Source: Incurvaria masculella
Lineage: Eukaryota > Arthropoda > Insecta > Lepidoptera > Incurvariidae
Reading direction: 5' to 3'
DNA: 64,000 nucleotides
Assembly: GCA_946894095.1 (NCBI GenBank)
Contig: OX335642.1
Location: 18,115,021-18,179,020, forward strand
Part shown: piece after piece, positions 10,871 through 21,100 of the stretch
Layout: each line of letters starts with the position of its first letter
How positions within the stretch are numbered: position 1 is the stretch's first letter
Program-made: the position numbers and the translations under genes
The notes under the pieces: generated by a model
The model's input: only the letters and a program-made list of their open reading frames with translations
Databases searched by the model: none
What the model was told of the DNA's origin: nothing

Positions 10871-10938
10871 AATCCACCGTGGTTGCACGTCACAGTTGAC
10901 TCAATTGACCACGACAACATGGAGAATTCCTTGAACTC
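10871..10938 (+). pseudogene. Decayed eighth partial copy of the channel exon
   Basis: A degenerate match to the 3' end of the array exon lies about 650 bp downstream, in the intron before the 11175 exon. In the homologous frame it reads PWLHVTVDSIDHDNM (10877-10921), against VVHFHVTVLSLDSINEESM in the array, with a 9-nt in-frame gap. The likeness continues past the exon end (CCTTGAA in both), so intron sequence was copied too. The donor is lost: GAGAAT stands where the array has GTAAGT. It is therefore a dead exon copy, older than the seven intact ones. The 5' part of the copy was not recognised. Confidence 0.7.
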
Positions 10939-11174
10939 ATTAGTATTAGAGAGGGCTTAGTCACAGTTCTTTTGTCGTAGATAACTAGGTCGCAATGTTT
11001 CAGAGTACGTCGATGTTCAGAGTAATTTCAGGTCTTCAGACGAGAGCGCAAGATGGCGGAAATTTGGCGTAAATTTAAAATTTGATTCCGCGGCCACTAT
11101 CGATGTCTCCCCTGATCGATAACGATGCCTGAGGATTTGGTCGATACAATCTTGGTGGTGGATACCCTTTGCAG

Positions 11175-11324
11175 ACGTACGTGGCGGACATATTCCTGGC
11201 GCAGTCCTGGCGCGACCCTCGACTCCGGTTGCCGGAGAACATGAACGAGGAGTACCGCATCCTCGACGTGGAATGGCTGAACAACATCTGGCGGCCGGAC
11301 TGCTTCTTCAAAAATGCCAAGAAG
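11175..11324 (+). CDS. Ligand-gated chloride channel, extracellular-domain exon 2
   Basis: The exon runs from acceptor gcag (ends 11174) to a GT donor at 11325 (GTTATG, weaker than the others). It is 150 nt and phase 0 at both ends. It encodes TYVADIFLAQSWRDPRLRLP through EEYRILDVEWLNNIWRPDCF to NAKK. The W-R-D-P-R-L motif and the WxPD-like WRPDCFF motif are hallmarks of the Cys-loop extracellular domain (beta strands 2-4 and the WxPD loop). It follows the exon array across about 950 bp of intron, or 2.1 kb if the first donor is used. Confidence 0.93.
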
Positions 11325-11362
11325 GTTATGGAATTTTAAGAGTGTACCCGATTTTTATCCTT

Positions 11363-11697
11363 TAACCGTAGCCCGGTGCCGTTCGATAATGAAGGTTAAG
11401 CAACTGTGGGCGCATTCCGTTTATGGATAGGTTACCGCTTTCGACCTTTGAAGTTGGCCGTGGTTAGGATTCCACGTAAAAGTGTAGGTCCCTTTCCTTA
11501 CTTACGGTGGTAGGCTAATCCCGCCCAGGTTGGTATCGTCGCATATAATGAAAGATGGTCAAAGCTAAAATGAAAATTGTCCGTTTTTCCCATTCTGTTC
11601 AGTGTATCCTTGAAATATAAGATATTTCCTGACGTATCACCTACTTCCCACGTGGTGTGTTGTGTTAATAACAACATAAATAGGTGTGGTGGTAGCT
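11363..11697 (+). repeat. SINE with 5S rRNA-like head, in channel intron
   Basis: The head holds a 5S rRNA-like stretch (GAAGGTTAAGCAAC, then TGGATAGGTTACC) followed by the common SINE body (GGATTCCACGTAAAA, TAGGTCCC, GGTTGGTATCGTCGCAT). The 3' tail is cut short. It is inserted in the intron between the 11175 and 11964 exons. Confidence 0.7.
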
Positions 11698-11963
11698 AGG
11701 GACCTCGCGAGTCTACCTTTTTGAAAAATTGTAATTTTTTTTTTATAACTGGCTCGAATAAAAAATCTATATAAATCAGCGAGCAAAACTTCAATGAATC
11801 AGTTGAGAAATATGGCCTGTAGAGATCAGCCCGGCAAACGCTCTGCAGAGTGCCGAGTGTTTGACTAGAGAAGCCAACGTCATACGAGTCCAAAATAATG
11901 TCGACAGCGTGTTCGACTCGCTGTGATGTTAATTCATACAAATATACCTTTTTAATCTTACAG

Positions 11964-12040
11964 GTTACCTTTCATGAGATGAGCATACCTAACCATTACC
12001 TCTGGTTGTACCATGACAAAACCCTACTCTATATGTCAAA
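11964..12040 (+). CDS. Ligand-gated chloride channel, extracellular-domain exon 3
   Basis: This 77-nt exon lies between acceptor ttacag (ends 11963) and donor GTGAGT (12041). It encodes VTFHEMSIPNHYLWLYHDKT and LLYMSK, with the last codon split after two bases. The N-x-x-L-W-L-Y...L-L-Y segment matches the beta5-beta6 region, including the loop E side of the ligand pocket. Reading frame and phase agree with both neighbouring exons. Confidence 0.93.
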
Positions 12041-12074
12041 GTGAGTATTAATGTATGGTAGGAATTAACCTGCG

Positions 12075-12225
12075 ACCATGGAAAGCCGGCAGTAGCAACC
12101 GAAACGCGTTTGTATTTTTCGTAAGCTAACTAACGACAGTTAGAACTTTTCCACTAACTTGTGGCTAAGCTGCCGCTATACGAAAAAGTTTCGATCGCCA
12201 CTGCCGTCCTGCTATGCTCGCTAGA
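12075..12225. mobile_element. Foldback MITE in channel intron
   Basis: GCCGGCAGTAGCAACCGAAA near the left end is answered by TTTCGATCGCCACTGCCGTC near the right, with an inner pair TTTTTCGTAAGC and GCTATACGAAAAA-like text. Non-coding. Confidence 0.55.
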
Positions 12226-12578
12226 ATTAACACACCTATAAGCTACCAGTAAACACAAGAGCATGTTATTCCATGGAGTATTTACAACATAATAGTTACA
12301 AGATTGAAAATAGTCGTATATCGGTGTTCGGTGGCTACAAATGGCACCTGTAATGTTATTTGTTTTTAATTTATATTTTGTTTTGTTCGTAGCCTTAAAG
12401 GTGCAAGATATACATAAATAGCAATTTTCTTCAAGAGTTTATAAGGATTGCCCGAAACTTATTTATTTTAAATTTATTCAAATTGAGCTGAGTTCACTTT
12501 TATTGTTAACTTATATTTTAAATCATTGCTTCTGTAGGTATGCACTTAATGATAAATAATACAATTATGTGTTTACAG

Positions 12579-12661
12579 GTTAACCCTGGTTTTGTCATGT
12601 GCGATGAAATTTGAGACGTATCCTCATGACACCCAAAGCTGTTCCATGATGATAGAAAGCT
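12579..12661 (+). CDS. Ligand-gated chloride channel, Cys-loop exon
   Basis: This 83-nt exon lies between acceptor ttacag (ends 12578) and donor GTGAGT (12662). It completes the split K codon and then reads LTLVLSCAMKFETYPHDTQS followed by C. The two cysteines are separated by 13 residues with the invariant F-x-x-Y/F-P-x-D inside: the signature disulfide loop of the receptor superfamily, which couples ligand binding to the gate. It ends MMIES with one base of the next codon. Confidence 0.95.
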
Positions 12662-12978
12662 GTGAGTACGTCGAATATAGTGTTAAAGCTAATAATAATG
12701 TTAGAAAAAGGATAAAGCCAACCCACCTTTACTGTAGAAACCAGTCGATAACATTTTTGAAAGCAAAAAGTACTTATTCAGATAATGCAGCAAGCACATA
12801 AAAGAATATTACCAACATCCAAGATTTTCTTATGATGGTAGACAGGGAATTTACCCATTTATGCATGAAAAAATAATATAATAATACAATGGATCAAAGC
12901 TCAGATTGAATGCATCTGTTCAAATAATTCAACAGATTTTTTTCATTGAAGTTTTAGAAGAATAATCGTTTTAGAATG

Positions 12979-13056
12979 CACTGAGAACGCTATCCAGCGG
13001 CTGTGCAGAAGCCGAATCGGCAATAGTTTTGGTTCTGCGCAGCCGTTTACCAGTGC
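12979..13056. mobile_element. 79-bp foldback MITE, copy B
   Basis: Related to 8608-8686: CAGCGGCTGTGCAGAAGCC at the left and GGTTCTGCGCAGCCG at the right, with AATAGTTTTGGTTC between. It lies in the intron after the Cys-loop exon. Confidence 0.7.
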
Positions 13057-13105
13057 GAGGGACCGGCCAACACGCATCACGACAATTCTATCATATGCAT
13101 GCAAG

Positions 13106-13729
13106 CAGGGGCGGCTTTAGCCATTGCGAGGCCCTTGTCGTTGCGAGTTTTAATGCAAAGTTATGAATAAATAAATATAGAGTAGTAAATAGTTTTTTGT
13201 AAATAAACAAATAATAATGAACGCATGGATTATCAATTATTTTTAATCATGATAAACTAAGGTTCGATTTTGCGGCTTTCTCTAAGACTAAAATCATTAA
13301 TTAAATCATAATCATTTAAGGAAAGACATACGTAATTTTCCTTTGAAATTTTAGCAAGGCATGAAAGCCGATATTATATCAAGTTTGGCAGATTTTTTTA
13401 AATATTTATAACCTCGGCGCAACTTTTACAGGTGTTTTGGCTATCATTTTCAGGATTACTTCGATAGTAGTACTTCGGTTAATATTATTTTCTTTTATAT
13501 TTCAACCCAGAAATTATGTCATAGTTTCCGCGCTAACTACCAACAAGAGAGCGCGAGTGGTGTGACGTTGACGTTAGTTTTATATTGCGAGACGTACGGC
13601 GCGAAATTCAAATAAATACATTAGTGCCTAATATGTTTCTACTAGTGTTGTTGCGCGAGTGCGCGAGGCCCCCTCAAGAGCGAGGCCCCGGGCGGTTGCA
13701 CTGCTGGCCACCCCCAAAGGCCGCCACTG
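13106..13729. mobile_element. hAT-like non-autonomous element in channel intron
   Basis: The ends CAGGGGCGGCTTTAGCC and inverse AAAGGCCGCCACTG fit the CAGNGGCGG termini common in hAT elements, with repeated GCGAGGCCC text inside both ends. Length 624 bp, no transposase. A clean 8-bp target duplication could not be seen. Confidence 0.55.
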
Positions 13730-13847
13730 ATTGCCATATTTATGGCCATCCACCCTTATTTTTGCACATGCATTAGCATGCCTCTGCAGAATCGGTAGAG
13801 ATGCATCAACGACTTCTAGTTATGTCTGATGCATGATTATATTTCAG

Positions 13848-13982
13848 TGTCACACACGACACACGATTTGGTATTTATCTGGAATTTGACGGATCCACTC
13901 GTTGTCAACCCAGACATTGAATTGCCACAGCTTGATATCGCTAACAACTATACCATGGACTGCACTATTGAGTATTCTACTG
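13848..13982 (+). CDS. Ligand-gated chloride channel, extracellular-domain exon 5 (loop F/C)
   Basis: This exon lies between acceptor tttcag (ends 13847) and donor GTATGA (13983); 135 nt. It reads SHTTHDLVFIWNLTDPLVV, then IELPQLDIANNYTMDC and TIEYSTG. The sequence ESLSHTT across the splice is typical of insect pHCl-like subunits. The cysteine in YTMDC pairs with the one in NFTC of the next exon; this second disulfide in loop C is found in the glycine/GluCl/HisCl branch. Two N-x-T glycosylation sequons (NLT, NYT) are visible. Confidence 0.93.
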
Positions 13983-14107
13983 GTATGAACATGCTCTTAT
14001 CATCTTTGAAATATATTTTAATTACAATATGAATACCCCATAATATCCTACTACTTTCACAGAGTTATTTTGTGTTGGCAAGTTCAGCTGTATTCGATTG
14101 TTGACAG

Positions 14108-14284
14108 GTAACTTCACATGTTTAGCGGTGGTGTTCAACCTTAGGAGGCGTCTGGGATACCACCTATTTCACACCTACATCCCGTCGGCTCTCATCGTCG
14201 TCATGTCCTGGATCTCGTTCTGGATTAAACCGGAGGCAATCCCCGCTCGAGTTACGCTTGGAGTCACTTCGCTTCTAACTCTCG
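14108..14284 (+). CDS. Ligand-gated chloride channel, M1-M2 pore exon
   Basis: This exon lies between acceptor gacag (ends 14107) and donor GTTAGT (14285); 177 nt. It encodes NFTCLAVVFNLRRRLGYHLF, then M1 (YIPSALIVVMSWISFWI) and the start of M2 after the loop KPEAIPARVTLGVTSLLTL. The P-A-R triplet just before M2 marks anion selectivity in this superfamily, so the channel should conduct chloride. The following 1.8-kb intron is filled largely by a probable solo LTR. Confidence 0.96.
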
Positions 14285-14325
14285 GTTAGTATTTCTATAT
14301 TATCATACTTTTTCTTTCTTTGTGG

Positions 14326-15761
14326 TGTCACGTGGCGGAAAAAAAAGAATAAAAAAAAAGTGATGAAGTGGGGTTAAATAAATGAGTTTACGGGGAGATG
14401 GTGTTCGCATTAGATGCGAGAGGGTCACCCAATTTTTCTCCCAAATTCACGATTCTACTTTTAGGTGAAGCCGAAAAGGGAAAAGCGAAATGAATTTAAG
14501 TCTATAGACACAAGGGACTGAAGTTAAACATGATGTTACTTTAAAAAAAATGAAGTTAAATTATTCGGCGATGCCGACAGATCCGCCACGGATCATACTC
14601 TCCAACCCCTAAGAATGAAGGGTGAGGCCCTCCCTTCCCCACGACGTGGGAACCAGAAGGGTCTCTAGGACTGTGCCTGCCGAACTGAGCTTGGGAAAAC
14701 ACAAAGGAGAACACGAGCAAATCTTCACATACTATTTATTTTAGGAAAATTAACAAACAAGATAAATAATAATACGGTGAGCGCCTGAGGGGCCTGCGAT
14801 GGTTAATGGCTTCTTGTTCCGGGGTGTCCCTCTTCACGGGGGGACTTATCTGGTCGACGCGGCGACGTCATCGACGCGGAGCGCGGAGGCGGCGAGCGCG
14901 CGGGCTCGGCTGAGCGGCGCGGGCGCGGCGGCTGGCTGCCGGCGGCTCGTGTGGCCCTGGGCGGTGCCTGGCATGGCACCACGTGGCAGCGGCCACGTGG
15001 TGGAGGCGCTGGTGGGCCACGTGCGCCGTCCGAGCGCCAGGGCAGCTACGGCGGCCCCGCTCGACCGGTCGCCCTCGGGTCGCAGCGCAGCGGCAAGCGC
15101 ATCGGCTCGCGCAGCGGCGTCAGGCGTCGACGGTGGGAGTGGTTCGGCGGCAGCGACCAATAATACGGGTGGCTCTTAAGCCCCCGGGAGATCGCTAGTG
15201 GCACACAAAATGGCCACGTTAGCATAACAAAACTATAATGAATCTACTTCCTAATAAATTATTTTCAACAAAAATCGCAACGATGCGACTGCAACAGGCA
15301 AGATAGGGCTTCGCGGGCGGCCGGCGCAATTAAAGTTAAATTGAATCCAAATGTCTGTGTGTGGTACACCGGCCTGGGAAGCGAAGCCAGGGTTGAGGGC
15401 CAGGAGGCCTTAATTAAAAAATAATCAAATTTTAAATGGTAAAAATGGGGAAAAGAACACTTATTAAACAATAAAATGGAGGCGGGCGACAGCCTGGGCC
15501 AGTACTAACCGGAATACCGCGATCTGGATGGGTCGGAGCTCTCGACTCGGGGACTGAAGAAAAGTAAATGAACGAGTCAACAGCTCCGATCCATAAAGAG
15601 AACGGCATTTCGGTTGGATTTTTTCTTGAGGGTAGGAAGTTAATCTTTAAACAATGGAGTCAGCAGTCGGCCCATGGAGCAAGAAAGGTGGTTTGGAGGT
15701 GGGAAGGCCATGGAGTAGGGAACTGAGCAGACCTGGACCCTTCCAGGTCTGCTACGTGACA
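14326..15761. mobile_element. Probable solo LTR (or TIR element) in the M1-M2/M3 intron
   Basis: It starts TGTCACGTGGCGG and ends CTGCTACGTGACA, bordered on both sides by GTGG (14322-14325 and 15762-15765), a possible 4-bp target duplication. TG...CA ends with a 4-bp duplication fit a Ty3/gypsy-type solo LTR. The ends are also imperfect inverted repeats (11 of 13), so a DNA element is the alternative. About 14860-15180 is very GC- and CpG-rich, unlike its surroundings. Reading frames there are composition artefacts. AATAAA occurs near 15253 and 15470. Confidence 0.5.
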
Positions 15762-16097
15762 GTGGATTTATCCATATTATTATAGTGTTAGTGGTGGAGC
15801 TCCAAGGGATTGAAGGTGCTGAGAAGAGCCATACCAGCTAATTTGCGGACTATCATAGTGAAATCGTTAAAGCCAGGTTATTAATTGTAAGAAGGAAGAG
15901 GCCAGGTTTAAAGTAACACTAGTTCCGTACCCTGATTTTTTGAGATTTTGAAATCGCAGCCATAACGCCTTAACAGAATTTATACTGAGGTATGTACATG
16001 CAAGGTATGAATTGTTATTCGCTCTCTAACGTTTTTTCAATGTTTTCGTCTCCGCTCACCTATGACAACTCTTATCACTCATCCTAATGTTTAACAG

Positions 16098-16300
16098 CCA
16101 CGCAGAACACACAGTCGCAACAGAGCCTGCCCCCCGTGTCTTACGTGAAGGCTATCGACGTGTGGATGTCTTCGTGCTCCGTGTTCGTGTTCCTGTCCCT
16201 GTTCGAGTTTGCCGTCGTCAATAACTACATGGGCCCTGTGGCTACGAAAGCTATGAAGGGTTATTCGGATGAGGACTTGAGGGATTTGGACGCTTTCAAG
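16098..16300 (+). CDS. Ligand-gated chloride channel, M2 end, M3 and intracellular loop exon
   Basis: This exon lies between acceptor taacag (ends 16097) and donor GTAGGT (16301); 203 nt. It begins with the end of M2 and the M2-M3 loop ([20 protein letters not shown]), then M3 ([20 protein letters not shown]) and the start of the M3-M4 loop ([20 protein letters not shown]). The loop is short for an insect chloride channel, about 60 residues in all, with no obvious phosphorylation-rich insert. [12 protein letters not shown] is nearly invariant across insect members. Confidence 0.95.
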
Positions 16301-16733
16301 GTAGGTTAGAGAAGTAAACGCGCTTTATCAAATGGGGTATTTATTGCCATGGCCTAATTTTCATTTCATAAGCAATACCAAACTGTTAAACTCTCCGAAC
16401 TTTACCTTTAATTGTAGGAAATCAAAGAAGCAATCTTAAGACTTTGTATGACCTCACTTCTTAAAAGGGATAAGAGGGCAATACGAGGGGACTTACGGCA
16501 ATTCTGCAAATCTGTGGTCAAAACGATAAGAGGAACGGTTACGTTATGAACATTGTCTTTACTATTTCGGTAAAAGTTGTTTCATAGTTCTAATCTTTAA
16601 TTAAGTTACCGATGCTTTCCCATTTTAAACTGTTGCAGTAATGATTGTAGTATCTGCAAAACCCTTAATAATATTATGTTGTGATCTTAAACTATTTCAG
16701 CAATTGTTACTATTCATTTTTTTTCTTTTGTAG

Positions 16734-16898
16734 CAACTGTTCCCGCAGACACTGGAGACGCGGGCATCGGTCGCGCCGCAGTACGACACGTTCTGCAACG
16801 GCAGAGAGACCGCCGTCTACATCGACCGCTTCTCTCGCTTCTTCTTTCCATTCTCCTTCTTTATCCTTAACGTGGTCTACTGGTCCACCTTCCTGTGA
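16734..16898 (+). CDS. Ligand-gated chloride channel, last exon with M4 and stop
   Basis: This exon runs from acceptor tgtag (ends 16733) to the TGA at 16896-16898. It encodes the end of the intracellular loop (QLFPQTLETR...YDTFCNGRE) and then AVYIDRFSRFFFPFSFFILN, VVYWSTFL, which is M4. The protein stops right after M4, as usual in the family. All eight coding segments together make about 390 residues plus the missing N-terminus. A second possible acceptor lies 33 bp upstream (ends 16700) and would give QLLLFIFFLL then a stop, removing M4. Confidence 0.94.
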   Translation, partial: QLFPQTLETRASVAPQYDTFCNGRETAVYIDRFSRFFFPFSFFILNVVYWSTFL

Positions 16899-17106
16899 AG
16901 CGAAAGAAGCAAGTGTTTCTTCTTTCCGGTCAATGCGGAAATCTCCTCGGTTGATGACATAGACTTATTTCCTATATTATTTATGTCAACGAGTGGCCTT
17001 TCGTTTTTGCAGGCGCGATGTCTTAAGGGGGGTTTGTGCGTCCATGTAGATGGCGCCACAATCGTTTGCAGCTATTTCTGCTAAAACTCCCCAAATTATA
17101 AACGGT

Positions 17107-17211
17107 AACAGTCGTATTCAGAGTTAATTGTCAAAAATTAGTACCGTGATAAAATTAGTCCGGTGATAATACCGTATTAACGTTAATCAGCCCACTCTGA
17201 ATACGACTGTA
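17107..17211. mobile_element. 105-bp foldback MITE, CAGTCGTATTCAGAGT family
   Basis: CAGTCGTATTCAGAGT at the left and CACTCTGAATACGACTG at the right are near-perfect inverted ends. Relatives lie at 22725-23310 and 23709-23815. This copy lies in the presumed 3' UTR of the channel gene. Confidence 0.75.
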
Positions 17212-17410
17212 AGTGTATTGGTGTGATTGGTAAGCACGGCCGCCAGTGTAGGGACCGGTTACTCCAACGGTCGTCGTCTCATCGGCTGACTTGACCAGCC
17301 CGCTGCCACTGACACCCGGTGTCCAATATCGACTACTGGTACTTCGGCGGATTGTCTCGTTACGCATCATATCCCGTAGCGATATACCCAGCATGGCTCG
17401 CTCCATTGCT
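17212..17410 (-). pseudogene. RTE LINE fragment, antisense in channel 3' UTR
   Basis: The minus strand encodes MERAMLGISLRDMMRNETIR, a conserved segment of the RTE C-terminal region. It is followed by text matching the 7080-7140 fragment (GACGACGACCGTTGGAGTAACC). Truncated and frameshifted. Confidence 0.8.
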
Positions 17411-17468
17411 CAGTGGACAACTTTCAACCTTCGGAGCACACTAAGCTGTTATGTATTTAACGTTATCA

Positions 17469-17474
17469 AATAAA
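17469..17474 (+). promoter_or_regulatory. Candidate polyadenylation signal of the channel gene
   Basis: This is the first AATAAA downstream of the TGA at 16898. If used, the 3' UTR is about 590 nt and contains a 105-bp foldback MITE (17107-17211) and an antisense RTE fragment (17212-17410). No AATAAA was seen between the stop and the MITE. Confidence 0.45.
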
Positions 17475-17724
17475 TATAAAATAGTCTAGTATTTGTGAGA
17501 TTATTATGTAGGAAAAGTAACGCAAAAAGTTGCAAGTTGTAAATAGCAAATCTCCCACGTCCTGATAATAATTTATGAAAATGCAGATTATTTATGTCAT
17601 TGTTGAGATTTAATACATAACTGCTGATCTTGCCATTTTAGCTGTGGTTTCAAATTTCATATGTTTAAAGAGTTGTAGCACAAAATGCTATGAACACCAT
17701 ATCCTTTTATGCATGAGGGGTTTT

Positions 17725-18166
17725 AAGGGGCTGTTAGCACCTGATTGCATTCAGTTTCGTTAGGACGTAAGTAAAACAAAATATAATTTTATTTACAAAT
17801 AAGAGCAACGTATTTCGATAGGCAAAAAAGTACATTGTAGATTGATGGTCTAGCCATAATTTAAAAACAAAACTGTAAGACCCCGGTGCTTTCATTGCTC
17901 AAACGCGGCAAATATGCATAACATTCATAAAATCAGTTTGAAAAAAGAATGGAAGCATCAGATAGGTATATAGTCTATGTTTTATGTAGAGATATCAGTA
18001 TATTCTGTTTTAAATACAGCTAAACAATAAATCTATCTTTCACCTGTTTAAATTTAAAAATAATTTGTGGTTCATTAAATAAATTAAAAATAATAAAATG
18101 TACTTTCACTTAATACCTTATGTAACTGAATGCAATCTAGGTGCTAACACCCCCTTTAAGAATGTT
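17725..18166. mobile_element. MITE, GTTAGCACCTGATTGCA family, copy A
   Basis: The left end GGGGCTGTTAGCACCTGATT and the right end TGCAATCTAGGTGCTAACACCC are inverted. The inner part holds ACGTAAGTAAAACA near the left. Non-coding, about 440 bp. A second copy is at 30985-31306. Confidence 0.75.
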
Positions 18167-18199
18167 CTTAAAGTTATTAATGCTTTTAATAAAGACATA

Positions 18200-21100
18200 T
18201 TTTCATTTCATTTCATTTTATTAGGTCTTTTTGGTATACAATCATACACTTAGACACGTCAAAAAAGGTACATAATAAAATCACGTTAAGAATAGTATAA
18301 AATCGATAGAATTCAAAATTGTCAAATAAATTATCAAAATAAACAATTCAGGATCTACATTAAATTCATAATAAAAACAATACAAGTTAACTGAATTCAT
18401 TGGAGTAAAATATCAAAATATATCAAATTCCGGTCAATACACAAATACAAATAACATTTAAAATTTCAGTAAAATTGTCAAAAAATATAACTCGAACATA
18501 GCTTAAATAATTAACTATAGTAACTATAACAATCGGCTGTAAAGTGGCTTTGTCATAGAGTTAAACTAAAAATATAATGAGAATAGTGAGTAAAATCTAC
18601 TCTAAGAAGGCATCGTCAGTAATGACGGTGAAGTCATACGTATTCTAAAAGTCTATAGTCAATATTCAAAATAGTAAAGATCGAATGCAATCAGATTGTC
18701 AGGCTCTTATCGCTCAAGGCGTCATTTACTGTGTAGTAGCTTTTAGAAATAACTATTGATTTAATCTTGGTTTTATATTCATTTTCATCCATTGCTCGAA
18801 CCGTTTCAGGCAGCTTATTATATAACCTTATACTATTACACACGAAGCTTTTCGTCATCTTGGCTAGCCTATGCTTAACAAGCTGAACATTTTCTTTATA
18901 ACGTGTGTTATGTGGATGCACATCACGGTTCAGTGGTGTTTCCTGAATATGTTTTCTAGCGTACAATAAATTATGGTAGACGTAAGCACTTGGCATTGAC
19001 ATTATATTTAATTCCCTAAATACTTCACGGCATGAGTCCCTCGCTTTCATTCCTAATATAGCTCGCAGGGCTCGTTTTTGTAATACAAATATCCTATTCG
19101 CCTCTGCGGCAGTCCCCCAGAACATTAGGCCGTACGACATGACACAATCGAAGAAGGCAAAGTAGACAGTTTTAGCAGCTTTACATCCACATAGCTCCCT
19201 TATTTTCCTTATGGCGTAACAGGCCGAGCTTAGTTTTTTTGCAATTTTATCTATATGCGCCTTCCATTTCAATTGGTCGTCAAATACTACACCTAGGAAT
19301 GTGATCTCAGACGCTACATTTAATGAGGCCTCTTTAATTGAATTGCTTAAGTTTATGTCTAAGAGTCGTCTGTGGGTTCCTAAGGCAAAGTGCATCAGAT
19401 TTGTCTTGCTTATATTAAGTAACAAATTATTAGCCTCAAACCAAGAATTTAGTGAATGTAAAACATTATTTAAATGTTTATGAAGTTCTTTAGAATTCTT
19501 GTCTTTAAGCAAAAGTGATATGTCATCAGCAAACATAATCACTTCAATTTCTTCTTGTATACAACCAGAGAGATCATTAATGTAAATAATAAAGAGAAGT
19601 GGACCCAGAATTGAGCCTTGTGGTATACCCATTGTTACTGCTTGTTTCTCCGATTTCGCACCATTAACATCACATATCTGTGTCCTATTCTCAAGATATG
19701 ATTTGCAGATTAACAATTCTCTTCCTCTAATGCCATAATATTCCAATTTACGAAGCAATATGTTATGATCAACACAGTCAAAGGCCTTTGTGAGGTCACA
19801 GAACAATCCATACGTGTTATGAGACTGATCTAATGATACTAGTATTAGTTTGAGCATGCTGGCTATAGCATCACATGTTGATTTGCCTTTCTGAAAACCA
19901 AACTGTTTTAGGTTAATAATATTATGCTCTTTAAAGAATTGAGTCAATCTTCTTTCTATCACCTTTTCAAATATTTTACTAAATACTGGCAGTAGTGATA
20001 CCGGCCTGTAGTTTGTCACTTCATTGTGTTCTCCTTTTTTGTAAAGTGGTATAACTCGAGCAATTTTCAGCAAATCCGGAAAAGTTCCATGTTTTAAACA
20101 GCGATTTATGATTTGTGTTAATGGATATACTAAACTATTCGAAAGAGACTTAATTAGCTTGGGTGACATATGCCATAAATCTAGCGAAGGTTTGGACTTC
20201 ATGCGTCTGAAAATCAGTCTTACTTCTGAAAGTGTTACAGGTTCAAATATGATTGCCTCTGGGTTTCTCTTACTGTACATATTTAAAAAATCGGATGCCA
20301 CAGTAACATTTGAGTTTAATTTTGTTGTCAGACGATCTGGTTCTGTACAAAAATAATTATTAAAAAGTTCTGCTACCTGTAATTGGTCAGTTAAAATAAT
20401 TTCATTGTTCATTTTTAATTCTATATCTGAGTATTTTTTTTCCACTGATTTTCCAGTTTCTTGTTTTATTATCTGCCACGACGTTTTAATTTTATCCTTT
20501 GAGCTTAAGATTCCGTCCCTTAAACTCATTTGCTTGGCTACTATTGATACTTTTTTAAATAACTTACTATACTTAGAAACATATATCCTAAAGCTTTCAT
20601 GATCGCAGATTTTCAATAAGTCATAAAGCAAAAATAATTTTCTTTTCGATGTGCGTATGCCGTTGGTGGCCCAATCATTAAATTGTTTTGTTTTATTCAT
20701 CGATTTACATCTAAGGGGTATATATGCTTCAGTGAGCCGAACAAATGATTTAAAAAATGTTTGAAAATCTATGTTTACTGATTGGAACTCCTGATGGATC
20801 GCCTTGTTAAGCAGTAGCACATTTTCGTTACATATGTTCCTTATTTGTCCAATTTTTCTTGAACACTCATTTTTTTTACTTTTTATTTCTATTGAAATTA
20901 ATTGACCAAAGTGATCAGATTTAATACTTTTGAAGATGTTTGCTTCCGATACTTCCCTATCTGTGAAAATATTATCAATACAGCTCTCCGTAGTCATAGT
21001 TACCCTTGTATATTCAAATATTTGTTGTCTTAACATAAAACTATCCATTAAGTCTGATAACTCATGTGACTCCCGTTGAGCAAGTGGAAAGTTAACATTG

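Noticed and set aside
14799..15198. Overlapping frames on both strands in the GC-rich block
   Set aside because: Extreme GC content removes stop codons. The peptides are low-complexity Ala/Arg/Gly and lie inside a probable LTR.
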